From contig JADZBH010000053.1 in assembly GCA_020852175.1 (NCBI GenBank), positions 1 to 64,000 of the forward strand: 64,000 nucleotides of DNA. Direction: 5' to 3'. The notes under the pieces were generated by a model that saw nothing but the letters and a program-made list of their open reading frames with translations, was not told the origin of the DNA and did no database searches. Source of the DNA: Bryobacterales bacterium. GTDB lineage: Bacteria; Acidobacteriota; Terriglobia; Bryobacterales; Bryobacteraceae. Positions within the stretch are counted from its first letter, which is position 1. Each line of letters opens with the position of its first letter. This document shows, one piece after another, positions 34,334-43,270 of this stretch. The position numbers were made by a program, and so were the translations under genes.

Positions 34334-35115
34334 CTAATTGGGGCTGATCCGGAACGAGTAGACTGCGGCCGCGCCCCCAGCCAGCACCAACGCCCCGGCG
34401 TCCACGCCGGCGATGGTGGAGGTGTTCACGCCGCTGGCATGCAGCGTCTCCCTGATGTCGGTCCAGGCGCCGGCACGGCGGTCCACCTGGGCCAGCACGG
34501 GGGCAGTACCGCTTCCCACGGTGCGCGAGCCGCACGCATACAGTTGCCCATTCGGCCCGAATGCAGCGGACCGGGGCTGGAATCCGTTGGGTGCCTGACG
34601 CTTGTGCGCACCAGGACGCTGCCGGTCTCCGCCGACAATTCCACCCACTCGGAGCGTCATGGCTGATAAAGCCCCACGCGATCGCGGTGGAGAAGAATCG
34701 CCGCTCCGGAGGCCGGGTGCGGCCATTTTCGGAACGATTCCCTGGGAAAATGCGCGGCCAACTGCACGCCGTCCATCGAAAAACTCCGGACCATCTCGTG
34801 CGGCTCGTCCACGACGGCATCCTGGAAACCGATCCTGGCCGACCAGAGACGCTTTCCGCTCCGGTCATATAGATAGACAGTGGATTTCCCGGGCTGGCGA
34901 ATCGCGAGATACCCATTCTCCCAGTAAGGCATGCCCAGCCCGATGACTTCATCGGGCAACTGCAACATCTTATTCCCCTGTGCCTGCGTTTTCTGGCCTG
35001 CCGCCATCATGGCGAGCAACAATGTTGCTGCCAAGGGAAGAACAGCATTTTGTGCGACTCGGTTTTGTGCCAGACGAATACATACGCTCATACTGCACGC
35101 CTTCTTAATGCGCAA
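34334..35115 (-). pseudogene. Decayed secreted beta-propeller-like gene (nonsense and frameshift)
   Basis: The reading frame from the ATG at 35115 encodes a signal peptide (LPLAATLLLAMMAAGQ) and strands such as GYLAIRQPGKSTVYLYDRSGKRLWSARIG. It hits TGA at 34657-34659, where LYQP is followed in the same frame by RSEWVELSAETGSVLVRT. Near 34600-34620 the protein-like sequence then moves to another frame (QAPNGFQPRSAAFGPNGQLYACGS...) that runs to a TAA/TAG-type end at 34334. One nonsense change plus one indel therefore break a ~260-aa protein. The product was probably an exported propeller-type protein. Sequencing error is possible but would need two events. Confidence 0.7.
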
Positions 35116-35190
35116 CGGTCCTCTTGACGCCCGCGGCCAGAGCGGCGTTGAGTGGAATGTTTGTCCTTCTCATCCCAGGACCTCAGCGGC

Positions 35191-35220
35191 ATTATGGGGA
35201 TAGCGTAGGCGAAAATTCAA
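35191..35220 (-). promoter_or_regulatory. Candidate promoter of the decayed gene
   Basis: On the minus strand, TTGAAT (35215-35220) and CATAAT (35191-35196) are spaced by 18 bases, upstream of the ATG at 35115, inside an AT-rich stretch. Confidence 0.4.
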
Positions 35221-35296
35221 GTTTAATTGTTTTTCTAATTGATTCTCAAAATTGTGATCGTTAGCCCGCTTACAATGGATGGGGCGGAACTATCTC

Positions 35297-35358
35297 GAAC
35301 GGCCAAATTCTTAGTCGGCAGGAAATCAAAAGCGGAGTAAGTGCCTGGTTGGCCGTTC
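35297..35358. repeat. 10-bp perfect inverted repeat, 42-base spacer
   Basis: GAACGGCCAA (35297-35306) and TTGGCCGTTC (35349-35358) are exact reverse complements. The right arm covers the stop codon of the minus-strand methyltransferase gene. It may act as a terminator-like stem or mark the end of a small mobile element remnant; no T-run follows. Confidence 0.45.
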
Positions 35359-36142
35359 AGGCTCGTAGCCGCGCCAGATAGAAGGTGCGGCAGCCGGGTT
35401 GGGTGAGTCCGGGGGAGGCGAAGCGGGCGGAGTCGAAGGCGCGGACCGATGCAAACCCCGCGCGGCGGAGCGTGGAGCGGATTTCGCTGGGGGTCCAACA
35501 GATCTCTTCCAGACGTTCGGAGTGGCGGCGCCACAAACCGGCTCTTGGTTGTTGCAGGAACCAGTGGGATTCCGAGATGCCGCGGCGCCGGCGCGGGTCG
35601 TTGGAGCCCTGGATCAGGAGCGCCACGCCGGGGCGTTCCAGAAGCATGGTTTGGGGCCAAAGACGCTCGAAGGCGCGCCAATTGTTCACGTCGAAGAAGA
35701 AGTGTCCGCCGGGGCGGAGCGCGCTGGCGGCGGCACGGGCGGCCAAGGCGAGTTCGGCCCGGCGGGGCAGGTGATTCAGGGCGTCGCCGTTGCACAGGAT
35801 GAGATCGACGGGGCGGGGCAGGGAGAAGCCTCGCATGTCGGCCTGGTGGACGGTGAGGGCCGCGCGGAGGCTGGTGCGGGCGGCGCGGGCGTTGGCGCGT
35901 GCCAGGCGGCACATGGCGGGCGAGGCGTCCAGGGCGAAGGTGCGGATGCCGCGGGCGGCAAGAGTGAGGGCCGCGTGGCCGGTGCCGCAGGCCAGGTCGC
36001 AGGCCGACTCAACTGTGGGGAAGATGTCGTGAAGGATGCGGTTGCGGGCGGATTGGAACCACTCGCGATGAAAGGAAAAGAAGGCGTCGTAATGGGCGGC
36101 GAGAGTGCCGTAGGGGTCAGCCGGGGACGTGGACCGTGGGAT
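35357..36142 (-). CDS. SAM-dependent methyltransferase with apparent AUC start
   Basis: A complete class I methyltransferase of 261 aa if started at ATC 36142-36140. That codon has CCAGGAG six bases upstream, in frame. The protein then reads ADPYGTLAAHYDAFFSFHREW (residues about 9-29), motif I DLACGTGHAAL near 47, DASPAM, and LILCNGDALNHL. No ATG, GTG or TTG occurs in frame upstream of 35914, and starting at that ATG would delete motif I. Either a rare AUC start is used or the start codon was lost by mutation. It sits 20 bases downstream of the TIGR03437 propeller gene. Substrate unknown. Confidence 0.75.
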   Translation of the reverse strand: MPRSTSPADPYGTLAAHYDAFFSFHREWFQSARNRILHDIFPTVESACDLACGTGHAALTLAARGIRTFALDASPAMCRLARANARAARTSLRAALTVHQADMRGFSLPRPVDLILCNGDALNHLPRRAELALAARAAASALRPGGHFFFDVNNWRAFERLWPQTMLLERPGVALLIQGSNDPRRRRGISESHWFLQQPRAGLWRRHSERLEEICWTPSEIRSTLRRAGFASVRAFDSARFASPGLTQPGCRTFYLARLRA

Positions 36143-36162
36143 GGCGGGCTCCTGGCGCGCGG

Positions 36163-39129
36163 CTATCGCGGCCTTTGGACGGTGATGACGATAGGGTCGC
36201 TTTGCGTGGCGTTGGAAAGGCTGCGGACCTGGGCGACATAGATGCCGGGCAGCAGGGTGTCCGGGATCTGGGCGGTCATCTGGCCGGAGGAGGATTCGAG
36301 CAGGGGCAGCGGCACGTCGGAGAGCGTGACGCAGGAGCCGCCCAGCACGGTGGGCATGGGAAGTTGATCGGCCGTGGCGGGGGCGGCCAGGTCGGCGCCT
36401 TTCACGGTGATGAATGCTCCGGGAGTGAAGGACGGCGTGCCGGTATTGGCGTTGACGATGCCGCGCGCGCCGCCGGTGATGGAGGGGCGCGGCGAGGACC
36501 CGGATTCGGAAAGCGCGATGACGCTGAGTCCGGAGACGCTGATCTGATAGGCGTTGCCCTTGCTGTCGGCGGCGAGTTGGCGGGGCGGCACGGCGATGCG
36601 CTGCGTGCCCAGGATGGTGAACGGGGGATTTTCCGGGGCGACGGCGGCCATCGTGGCGGCGCCGGTGCGGATGTTGGTGAGTTCCAGCGTGGGCCGGGGA
36701 TCGTCGCGCGTGGCCGAGGTCAGATTCTGGCGGACGGGCAGGGTAAGGCGGAGGAAGGAGTCCCGGTCAATGGAATAGACGCTGGCGACGTGGCGCTGGC
36801 CGTTGCTGACGGTGGTGATGGTGCCGGGCTGGCCGGGGCCGATGGGGCCGGTGACGGTCGTTGTGCTGGGGCGTTCGACGCCGCCGATGACGGCAAGCGA
36901 GGGGGAAAGGATGAGTCCGTTGGCCAGGAAGTAGGCGTTCTCCTGCGAGGCGGCCAGGGGGCCGTAGTAGCTTTGAATCGGGTTTTGGAAGAGCGTGCGG
37001 CCTACTGTAAAGGCGTCGGCCTTGGCGTCATACAGGTAGCCGTTGCCGGTTGTGCCGGACAGGGCGACGAGGTAGTCGCCTTCGGGCGTGGCGGCAAGGC
37101 GGTGCTGGGTGGAGTTGCCCAGCGTGGAGGTGGCGCTGGCGCCGGCGATGACGGTGCTGTGGGGGCGCGGTGTGGCCTCGTTGCCCAGCACGCGCCAGAT
37201 GCCGCCGTTGGACATGACAAAGTGCAGGCCGGCCTGCGTCATGGCGAGCGAAACGGGCCTGACGACGGCCTGATTGCCGGGGCGGGGAATGGGCGGAAAA
37301 GCGATGAAGCCGGTTTCGCGGCGGAGGTCGAGATCGACGATGGAGATGGACTCGCCGCCGGAGTTGCCCACGTACAGCGTGGAGTGGTCCAGCGACAGGG
37401 CCATGGAGTGGGGAAGCTGGCCGACCTCGATGGGATCGAGGAAGCGCTGGCGGTGGATGTCGAAGACCTCGATGCGGTTGAAGGCGGCGTTGGCGATGTA
37501 GACGCGGCCGCGAGGCTCGTCCAGCAGCAGTTCCTGCAAGCCTTCCGCCGCCGCCAGTCCGGTGGCCACGGGATAGATGATGCCGCGCTGGTCGGGTTGG
37601 CGGGCGTTCATGAAGACGCGGATGACGTTGGGAAAGTTGACCGCTTCGCGCGATGAGAGGTTGATGTTGATGGCGTTGCCCGAACCGGTGCCGCCCACGG
37701 TGTTGGCGGCTCCCGTGAAGATGTTGGTGCCGGGTTGGCGCACCACGTTGGTGCGGCCGGGTTCCATGGTGAAGGTGATGGTGGAGGGCGCGACGCCGGT
37801 GTCCACGCCCGCGATGAGGGCGGTGGTGACGGCCGGGACTGTGTAGGTGAGCTTGCCCCCGCCCAGGTTGTCCACGTGAACGGCGGCGCGGGCGATACCT
37901 TTATTGCACGGGTCGTTGGCCAGAAAGACCGTGGTGGAATCGGGTACGAGAATCGGCTGCTCGAAGAGTTTGGCCAGGGGCAGGCGGATAATGCCGGACT
38001 CGGAGGCGGCAAAAACCTCGGCTCCGCTGGAGGGGCTGGCCATCATGCCGAGAATCGATTCGGGCATGCGCAGGCCGAGGCGGATGCCCAGGTTGCGACT
38101 GGAGCCGATCAGGAAATAATTCGAGACCGGGCGGACGGTGGCAGAGTTCGCTCCGACATTAAAGGATGAGTACAGGCCGGAGCCGTCTGGAGTAAATAAG
38201 CTGCCGCCGTAATTAAAGTTGATCTGAATGGCGGGATTGGCGTTGGCGGTGAGAAAGAAGGGGAAGTTCGCGGAGTTGATCTGGCCCACGACGCTGAGCG
38301 TGGCAGTGTCGTACAGTGTGGAGCCGGCCATGAACCGGGAGCCGTCAGGCGAGATGGAAAGGACGGTGGATTGTCCGGTGACGGTACGGCTGCGAAGCAC
38401 GGTGCCCGAGGCGGACTCATAGACGAAAAGCGTGGTTTGGGCCGATGTCGTGGTTTGGTTGATGGCGACCATGCCGACCACGAACTGGCCATCGGGGGTA
38501 CGGATGAGACGGCCGGGGAAGGGCGTGGAAGGGCGTCCGATGAAGACGGCGGGCAGCGGGTTGGGGGTGCTGATGGGCGGCGGCGAAGCAACGGCGTAGA
38601 CCTGCTGGCCCGCTTGGAGGGTGGGGTCGAAGATCAGCAGGGTGTTCTGGGCATTGCCCGCGCCGGTGCCCTGTGTGGTGATGAGGACACGGCCATCGAT
38701 ACCTACGGCGACGCCTTCTGGCTTGGCCGGCAGGCTGACGGTTTGGATTACCCGGTCGCCTTCCAGGTCGATGACGCTGAGCGTGGTGGAGCCGGTATTC
38801 GTTACATAAAGATAGCGGGAGTCCATGCTGAGGGCGGCGGCGGAAGGATAGATGCCAGCCAGGATGGAACCGGTGAGCGCCCTGTTGACATAGTCGTAGA
38901 TATGTACGCGTCCGGCGCCGGAGTTGATGGCGTACACGCGCCCGCGCGCCTCGTCGAGAACCAGGTCGCTGGGCGGCCCGCCGAGCGAGATGACCTCGCC
39001 GAAGGTGGCGCCTGGAATCAGTGTCACGGGGGCGCCGGGCTGGGCCCACATCGTCTGGGAATGGACGCCGAGGAGGGCCAGAACAAGCAATGCGCGGAAG
39101 CCCTGCCGGAACGATTGCGGGAACATCAT
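36163..39129 (-). CDS. Secreted YVTN-type beta-propeller protein with TIGR03437 C-terminal domain
   Basis: A 988-aa exported protein with a signal peptide ending near MWAQ (residue 30). Two propeller-like regions follow, each with YVTN-type blades (LDEARGRVYAINSGAGRVHIYD near 57; RGRVYIANAAFNRIEVFDI near 540; STLYVGNSGGESISIVDLD near 582). The last ~110 residues are a TIGR03437 domain: ARGIVNANTGTPSFTPGAFITV, then GQMTAQIPDTLLPGIYVAQV. The protein is probably secreted or outer-membrane associated; partner unknown. A second Met at position 2 may be the start. Divergent from a DUF192 gene. Confidence 0.85.
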   Translation of the reverse strand: MMFPQSFRQGFRALLVLALLGVHSQTMWAQPGAPVTLIPGATFGEVISLGGPPSDLVLDEARGRVYAINSGAGRVHIYDYVNRALTGSILAGIYPSAAALSMDSRYLYVTNTGSTTLSVIDLEGDRVIQTVSLPAKPEGVAVGIDGRVLITTQGTGAGNAQNTLLIFDPTLQAGQQVYAVASPPPISTPNPLPAVFIGRPSTPFPGRLIRTPDGQFVVGMVAINQTTTSAQTTLFVYESASGTVLRSRTVTGQSTVLSISPDGSRFMAGSTLYDTATLSVVGQINSANFPFFLTANANPAIQINFNYGGSLFTPDGSGLYSSFNVGANSATVRPVSNYFLIGSSRNLGIRLGLRMPESILGMMASPSSGAEVFAASESGIIRLPLAKLFEQPILVPDSTTVFLANDPCNKGIARAAVHVDNLGGGKLTYTVPAVTTALIAGVDTGVAPSTITFTMEPGRTNVVRQPGTNIFTGAANTVGGTGSGNAININLSSREAVNFPNVIRVFMNARQPDQRGIIYPVATGLAAAEGLQELLLDEPRGRVYIANAAFNRIEVFDIHRQRFLDPIEVGQLPHSMALSLDHSTLYVGNSGGESISIVDLDLRRETGFIAFPPIPRPGNQAVVRPVSLAMTQAGLHFVMSNGGIWRVLGNEATPRPHSTVIAGASATSTLGNSTQHRLAATPEGDYLVALSGTTGNGYLYDAKADAFTVGRTLFQNPIQSYYGPLAASQENAYFLANGLILSPSLAVIGGVERPSTTTVTGPIGPGQPGTITTVSNGQRHVASVYSIDRDSFLRLTLPVRQNLTSATRDDPRPTLELTNIRTGAATMAAVAPENPPFTILGTQRIAVPPRQLAADSKGNAYQISVSGLSVIALSESGSSPRPSITGGARGIVNANTGTPSFTPGAFITVKGADLAAPATADQLPMPTVLGGSCVTLSDVPLPLLESSSGQMTAQIPDTLLPGIYVAQVRSLSNATQSDPIVITVQRPR

Positions 39130-39198
39130 TGATACGATAACCTAAACCCTGCGCTTACAGGGAAGTTTCGAGAGTACCGCGACATTTTCCGCCGTTTC

Positions 39199-39579
39199 GT
39201 GTTGGACAGGAGCCTGCCACTGACACTGGTGATCCGGAACATAACAAAGCAAACCATGGTGGCCGACCGCGCCTTGCTGGCCAATACGAGCGAGACGCGG
39301 CGGCGAGGGCTGTTGCGGCACGAACGGCTGGAGGACGGCGAAGGCCTGCTGATTACGCCGTGTGAAGGCGTGCACACCTTCGGCATGAAGTTTCCGATCG
39401 ATGTCCTTTATTTAAGCAAGCAGCGTGTGGTATTGAAAATCAGGGCGGAGATGCCCAGGCGCAGGATGAGTTTTTGCCTGCGCGCCCATTCCGTCCTGGA
39501 ATTGCCCGCGGGGATGGCGGCAAGGACGCGGACCGAAGCGGGCGATCAACTGACGGTGGACAGGGTGGAGAAAGAGTAG
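39199..39579 (+). CDS. DUF192 family protein
   Basis: A 126-aa protein of the DUF192 (COG1430) family. It has the expected ADRALLANTSETRRRGLL helix, GLLITPCEGVHTFGMKFPIDVLYL central strands, and the VLELPAG tail. Many members carry a signal peptide; none is clear here. The GTG at 39199 gives the family's normal N-terminus. Function of DUF192 is unknown. It precedes the Tad locus by 14 bases and could be co-transcribed with it. Confidence 0.85.
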   Translation: MLDRSLPLTLVIRNITKQTMVADRALLANTSETRRRGLLRHERLEDGEGLLITPCEGVHTFGMKFPIDVLYLSKQRVVLKIRAEMPRRRMSFCLRAHSVLELPAGMAARTRTEAGDQLTVDRVEKE

Positions 39580-39593
39580 GTTCAAACTCCAGC

Positions 39594-40613
39594 ATGAGAC
39601 GAGGGGTGTGGTGGGTTGCCGTCGCGATGGCCGCCGTGTGGCTGTCCGGTTGTTCGCGTGGTCCGGCGGCGCGCCGCGGCGTGGCCGATCCGGAGTGGAA
39701 GACGGCGGTGCGCCGCTCGATGGAGCGGCAGGCGCAGGCGGCGCGAAACGCCGGGATGATTTCGACGGGCGACCTGGAAGGCGATGCACTGCGGCGGCTC
39801 GTGCTGGCCCGCCCCGACGCCAAGGATGCTCGCGCGAAACTGGCGGCCCACTACGAGGCAACAGGCCAGCCGGAACTGGCCGTGGAACACTACCGCCTGT
39901 TGCTGGGGCGTGCGCCGGAGGAGTTGACGGCGCGGCTGGAGTTGATCCGGCTTCTGCACGGCATGAAGCTGCCGGAAGAGGCGCTGGCGGCGGCTGTGGA
40001 AGGTCTGAGGCTGGCGCCCGCCCGGACGCTGCATTCGTGGAAGGGCATTCTACTGGACGAATTGGACCGGCCGGGCGAAGGCGAAGCGGCGCATCGCCAG
40101 GCGCTGGCGCTTTCCAGTGGGGTCCCAGTGGCGGTGCAGGCGGCTCTCTACAACAACCTGGGACAGAACCTTCTGTTGCAAAAACGGTATGGCGAAGCCG
40201 TGGCGGCGTTTGAGAAATCGCTGGCATGGGACCGCCGCTTGGAGACCGCGCGGAACAACCTTGGGGTGGCGCTGGTGTGGAACGGCGAGCCGGCGCGCGC
40301 GCTGGCTCATTGGCGGTCGTTGGGCGGCCCGGCGAACGCGCACAGCAACCTGGCGGCGGTGTACATGGAGCAGGAGAAGTACCAGGAGGCGCGCCGGGAA
40401 CTGAACATCGCTCTCGGCTACGATCCATCCAACGCGGTAGCGATGCGGAACCTGGCGGCGGTGAGCGAACGCGACGGACGGCCCGCGGTACTGGAACCGG
40501 AACGGGTGCGCGGACGCGCGGCTTGGGCGAGAATAGCTCAGGCGATCAGGACGGTATTTGTGGCCCAGGAAGAACGGGAGAAGTCAGACCGGGCCGGGCA
40601 GGCGCGGAGATGA
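39594..40613 (+). CDS. TPR lipoprotein, TadD-like
   Basis: A 339-aa lipoprotein with a lipobox (WLSGC, Cys20) and about six tetratricopeptide repeats, for example YNNLGQNLLLQKRYGEAVAAFEKSL and NLAAVYMEQEKYQEARRELNIAL (34-residue spacing). TadD-type TPR lipoproteins support secretin assembly in Tad pilus systems; its position at the head of the Tad locus supports that role. The ATG at 39594 places the signal peptide at the N-terminus. The frame is open upstream through the DUF192 gene. Confidence 0.8.
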   Translation: MRRGVWWVAVAMAAVWLSGCSRGPAARRGVADPEWKTAVRRSMERQAQAARNAGMISTGDLEGDALRRLVLARPDAKDARAKLAAHYEATGQPELAVEHYRLLLGRAPEELTARLELIRLLHGMKLPEEALAAAVEGLRLAPARTLHSWKGILLDELDRPGEGEAAHRQALALSSGVPVAVQAALYNNLGQNLLLQKRYGEAVAAFEKSLAWDRRLETARNNLGVALVWNGEPARALAHWRSLGGPANAHSNLAAVYMEQEKYQEARRELNIALGYDPSNAVAMRNLAAVSERDGRPAVLEPERVRGRAAWARIAQAIRTVFVAQEEREKSDRAGQARR

Positions 40614-40653
40614 ACCGCCGGCCGGGCCGGGAGAGGAACGGGAGAGTAACGGT

Positions 40654-40839
40654 ATGAAACAGCTTTTGCTTCGGATTTGGCGCGATGAGCGGGGCCAGGA
40701 TCTTGTGGAATACGCATTGATCGTGGCTGCCGTGGGTCTGGCATTGATCACGACGGTGAACACGCTTTCGCAGGCCGTGGTGAGCCTGTACGAAAGCATC
40801 ACGGCGGGACTGGCCAGCATCGGCGCCTCGGGCCAGTAG
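40654..40839 (+). CDS. flp: Flp/Fap-type major pilin
   Basis: A 61-aa Tad (type IVc) pilin. The prepilin peptidase site lies after Gly14 in ERGQDLVEYA; mature Glu5 (Glu19) and Tyr6 form the Flp motif. A single hydrophobic helix follows, and the C-terminus is short and Gly/Ser-rich. GGGAGAG about eight bases upstream is a strong ribosome site, fitting a highly expressed subunit. The pilin would polymerise into thin adhesive fibres. Confidence 0.93.
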   Translation: MKQLLLRIWRDERGQDLVEYALIVAAVGLALITTVNTLSQAVVSLYESITAGLASIGASGQ

Positions 40840-40855
40840 CGGCGGGCCTGCAGGC

Positions 40856-42307
40856 GTGACCGCGAAGGGTGACGGGCGTTGGCGTTGGTGTGTGCCGGAT
40901 ATGGCGATGTCGGCGGCGTTATTGACGCTCGTGTACGTGGTGTTCCTGTTCGATGGTCCGCACAGGCTGTTCCGCGACTCAGACACCGGGTGGCACATCC
41001 GGACGGGCGAGCGGATTCTGGCCAGCGGCGGGTTGCCGCGCGTGGACCCGTATTCGTTCGCCAAGCCGGGCGGTGCGTGGGTGGCCTGGGAATGGGGCGC
41101 CGACGTGGTGATGGGCGCCTTGCACCAGTGGGGCGGGCTGGGAGCGGTGGCGTGGCTATACGCGGTGGCGGTGGCGGCCTGCACATGGCTCTGGTTTCAA
41201 TTGCAATGGCAACTGGAGACAAACTTTCTCATCGCGTGCGCGTTGTGCGCGCCGATGCTGACGACGGCGACCATTCACTGGCTGGCGCGGCCGCACGTGT
41301 TCGGCTGGGTGCTTTTGTTGGTGGCCTTGCTGTGGCTGGAGCGCGCGGCGGGGGGCGCTGGAGGACGAACGCACGGCGGGGTGCGCGGCTGGTGGCGCTG
41401 GGCGGCCCTGGGAGCGTTGTGGGCCAACCTGCATGCCAGCTTCTTTCTGCTGCCGGCGGTTGCGGCGCTGTACGGCGCGCGCGTGGGCTGGCGTCCGGCC
41501 GCGGCCGCCGCGATGGGAACGCTGGTGAATCCGTACGGCTGGTCGCTGCACGAGCATGTGGCGCGGTATCTGGCCGGTACGGAATTGTTGCGGTCGATCG
41601 GCGAGTTTCAAAGCTTTCAATTCCATGCCGAGGGTTCTGCGCAGATCGTGGCGGCGCTGCTGGTGAGCGCGGCGGGAGCGGGGGTGCTGGCGGCGCGTGG
41701 CGAGTATGCGCGGTCCGCCGTGGTACTGCTGCTGTGCGCGATCGCGGTGCGCAGCGCGCGCGGGTTGCCGGTGATGGCGCTGGCCGCGCTGCCCTATGCG
41801 GGCAGGGCGCTTTCGGCGTTGGCCTGGCCGGAGGCGTTCCGCGGCTATGCGGCGAACCTGCGCGCCATCGACCGGCGCTTCGCGGGGTGGGCGTGCGGCG
41901 CTCTGGCGGCGGCGGGCATGCTGGCTTTGATGACGGCCCCTTCCATGCAGGCGCGGACGGGTTTTCCCGCGGACGAATTTCCGGTGAAGGCGGCGGCGGA
42001 GATCGAGAAACTGCCCGCCGGAGCGCGCGTGTTCGCGCCGGACAAGTATGGCGGGTATCTGATCTACCGCTTCGCCGGGCGCAGGCGCGTCTTCTTCGAC
42101 GGCCGCAGCGACTATTACGGCGCGGCGTTTCTGCGGGACTATGTGGCGATGGCGCAGGTGCGGCCCGGGTGGAAGGAGTCCTGGCGGCGGCACGGATTCA
42201 CGCAGGCGATTCTGCCGGTGAACTACTCGTTGAACAGCGTGCTGGGAGAGTTGGGCTGGCGCGTGTGCTACCGCGACGGCGTGGCGATGATTTGGACGCA
42301 ACCGTAG
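40856..42307 (+). CDS. GT-C-like polytopic membrane protein within the Tad locus
   Basis: A 483-aa protein with about ten membrane helices. The first outer loop carries FRDSDTGWHIRTGERIL, followed by LPRVDPYSF and WVAWEWGAD, a pattern seen in GT-C fold lipid-linked-sugar glycosyltransferases. A soluble C-terminal domain begins near residue 375 (EFPVKAAAEIEKLPAGARVF) and holds a DGRSDYYG motif. The GTG at 40856 starts 16 bases after the flp stop and the gene is 30 bases before cpaB, so it is part of the operon. Glycosylation of the pilin or another surface protein is an inference, not shown. Confidence 0.7.
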   Translation: MTAKGDGRWRWCVPDMAMSAALLTLVYVVFLFDGPHRLFRDSDTGWHIRTGERILASGGLPRVDPYSFAKPGGAWVAWEWGADVVMGALHQWGGLGAVAWLYAVAVAACTWLWFQLQWQLETNFLIACALCAPMLTTATIHWLARPHVFGWVLLLVALLWLERAAGGAGGRTHGGVRGWWRWAALGALWANLHASFFLLPAVAALYGARVGWRPAAAAAMGTLVNPYGWSLHEHVARYLAGTELLRSIGEFQSFQFHAEGSAQIVAALLVSAAGAGVLAARGEYARSAVVLLLCAIAVRSARGLPVMALAALPYAGRALSALAWPEAFRGYAANLRAIDRRFAGWACGALAAAGMLALMTAPSMQARTGFPADEFPVKAAAEIEKLPAGARVFAPDKYGGYLIYRFAGRRRVFFDGRSDYYGAAFLRDYVAMAQVRPGWKESWRRHGFTQAILPVNYSLNSVLGELGWRVCYRDGVAMIWTQP

Positions 42308-42337
42308 CGGCGGAGCAGGGATAGAAAGAGGATTCCA

Positions 42338-43270
42338 GTGGACCGGCAAAAACTGCTTATGATCTTCGGCGCCGCGTGGGTGTCGGCGGCGCTGTTGACA
42401 TGGTTCCTGTACGCCAAGACCAAAGCGCCCAAGACCGAGGCGACGGTGAAGATCGTGGCGGCGGCTCGGGACCTGCCCGCCGGAACCTTGCTGGCCAGGA
42501 AGGACCTGAAGCTGATCACGGTGGCGGCGCGCGACAAACCGGCCGGCGGTCTGCTGGAGGCGCGCGAGGCCGAGCACCGCGCCCTGCTGTTCCCGGTGAA
42601 CCAGAACGAGCCCGTGACGGCGCCGAAGTTAAGCGCACTGGGCGGAGCCGAGGGCGTGAGCGCGACCATACGGCCTGGCATGCGCGCCGTGTCGGTGGCC
42701 TTCACGGATGCCTCGGGAGCCAGCGGACTGATTCAGCCCCGCTCGCACGTGGACGTGCTGTTCACTCGTTCGGGCTCGGTGGTGGAGGCAATGACGGTTA
42801 CCCTGCTGGAAGACGTGGTTGTCCTGAGCGTGGGCCGGAACACCGAGGTTCAGGCGTCCGCCGCGGCCAACGCCAAGGCGGCGGTGCGTTCGGCGACGGC
42901 GACGCAAACGGCGACGTTGATGGTGACGCCCGAGCAGGCGCAGAAACTGGAACTGGGCAAGAACCAGGGCAAGATCAGCCTGGCGCTGCGGAATCCTTCA
43001 GACCGTTCCGTGCGCGAGGAGCCCAAGCCGGCCGTGATTGAAGAGATCGACCCGCTGCTGTTGATGCGCTCGGGGCGGAGGGGACAGGCGCGGATGCCCG
43101 GCGTGAACGTGCGCGACCGGAATGCATGGGCCAAGCTGATTGGCGAGGAGAGCGGCACGGCCCCAGCGCCGAAGAAGGCCGCGCCGGCAAAGGCCGAAGC
43201 TCCGCCGAAACCTAAACTGACCGTGGATGTTTTTCGCGGGGACAAGCACGTCCAAGAGATTTTTCCGTGA
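42338..43270 (+). CDS. cpaB: Flp pilus assembly protein CpaB (RcpC)
   Basis: A 310-aa inner-membrane-anchored CpaB. The N-terminal helix (LLMIFGAAWVSAALLTWFLY) is followed by an SAF domain with ARDLPAGTLLARKDL near residue 48, and RPGMRAVSV plus GLIQPRSHVDVLF near 110-140. A Lys/Ala/Pro-rich tail follows near 270. CpaB sits in the periplasm between the membranes and helps assemble the secretin. The start is GTG 42338, and the stop overlaps cpaC by four bases. Confidence 0.9.
   Translation: MDRQKLLMIFGAAWVSAALLTWFLYAKTKAPKTEATVKIVAAARDLPAGTLLARKDLKLITVAARDKPAGGLLEAREAEHRALLFPVNQNEPVTAPKLSALGGAEGVSATIRPGMRAVSVAFTDASGASGLIQPRSHVDVLFTRSGSVVEAMTVTLLEDVVVLSVGRNTEVQASAAANAKAAVRSATATQTATLMVTPEQAQKLELGKNQGKISLALRNPSDRSVREEPKPAVIEEIDPLLLMRSGRRGQARMPGVNVRDRNAWAKLIGEESGTAPAPKKAAPAKAEAPPKPKLTVDVFRGDKHVQEIFP

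Noticed and set aside
34657..35115. An intact 152-aa secreted protein
   Set aside because: It ends abruptly mid-strand and the same frame continues with protein-like sequence after the TGA, so a broken gene fits better.
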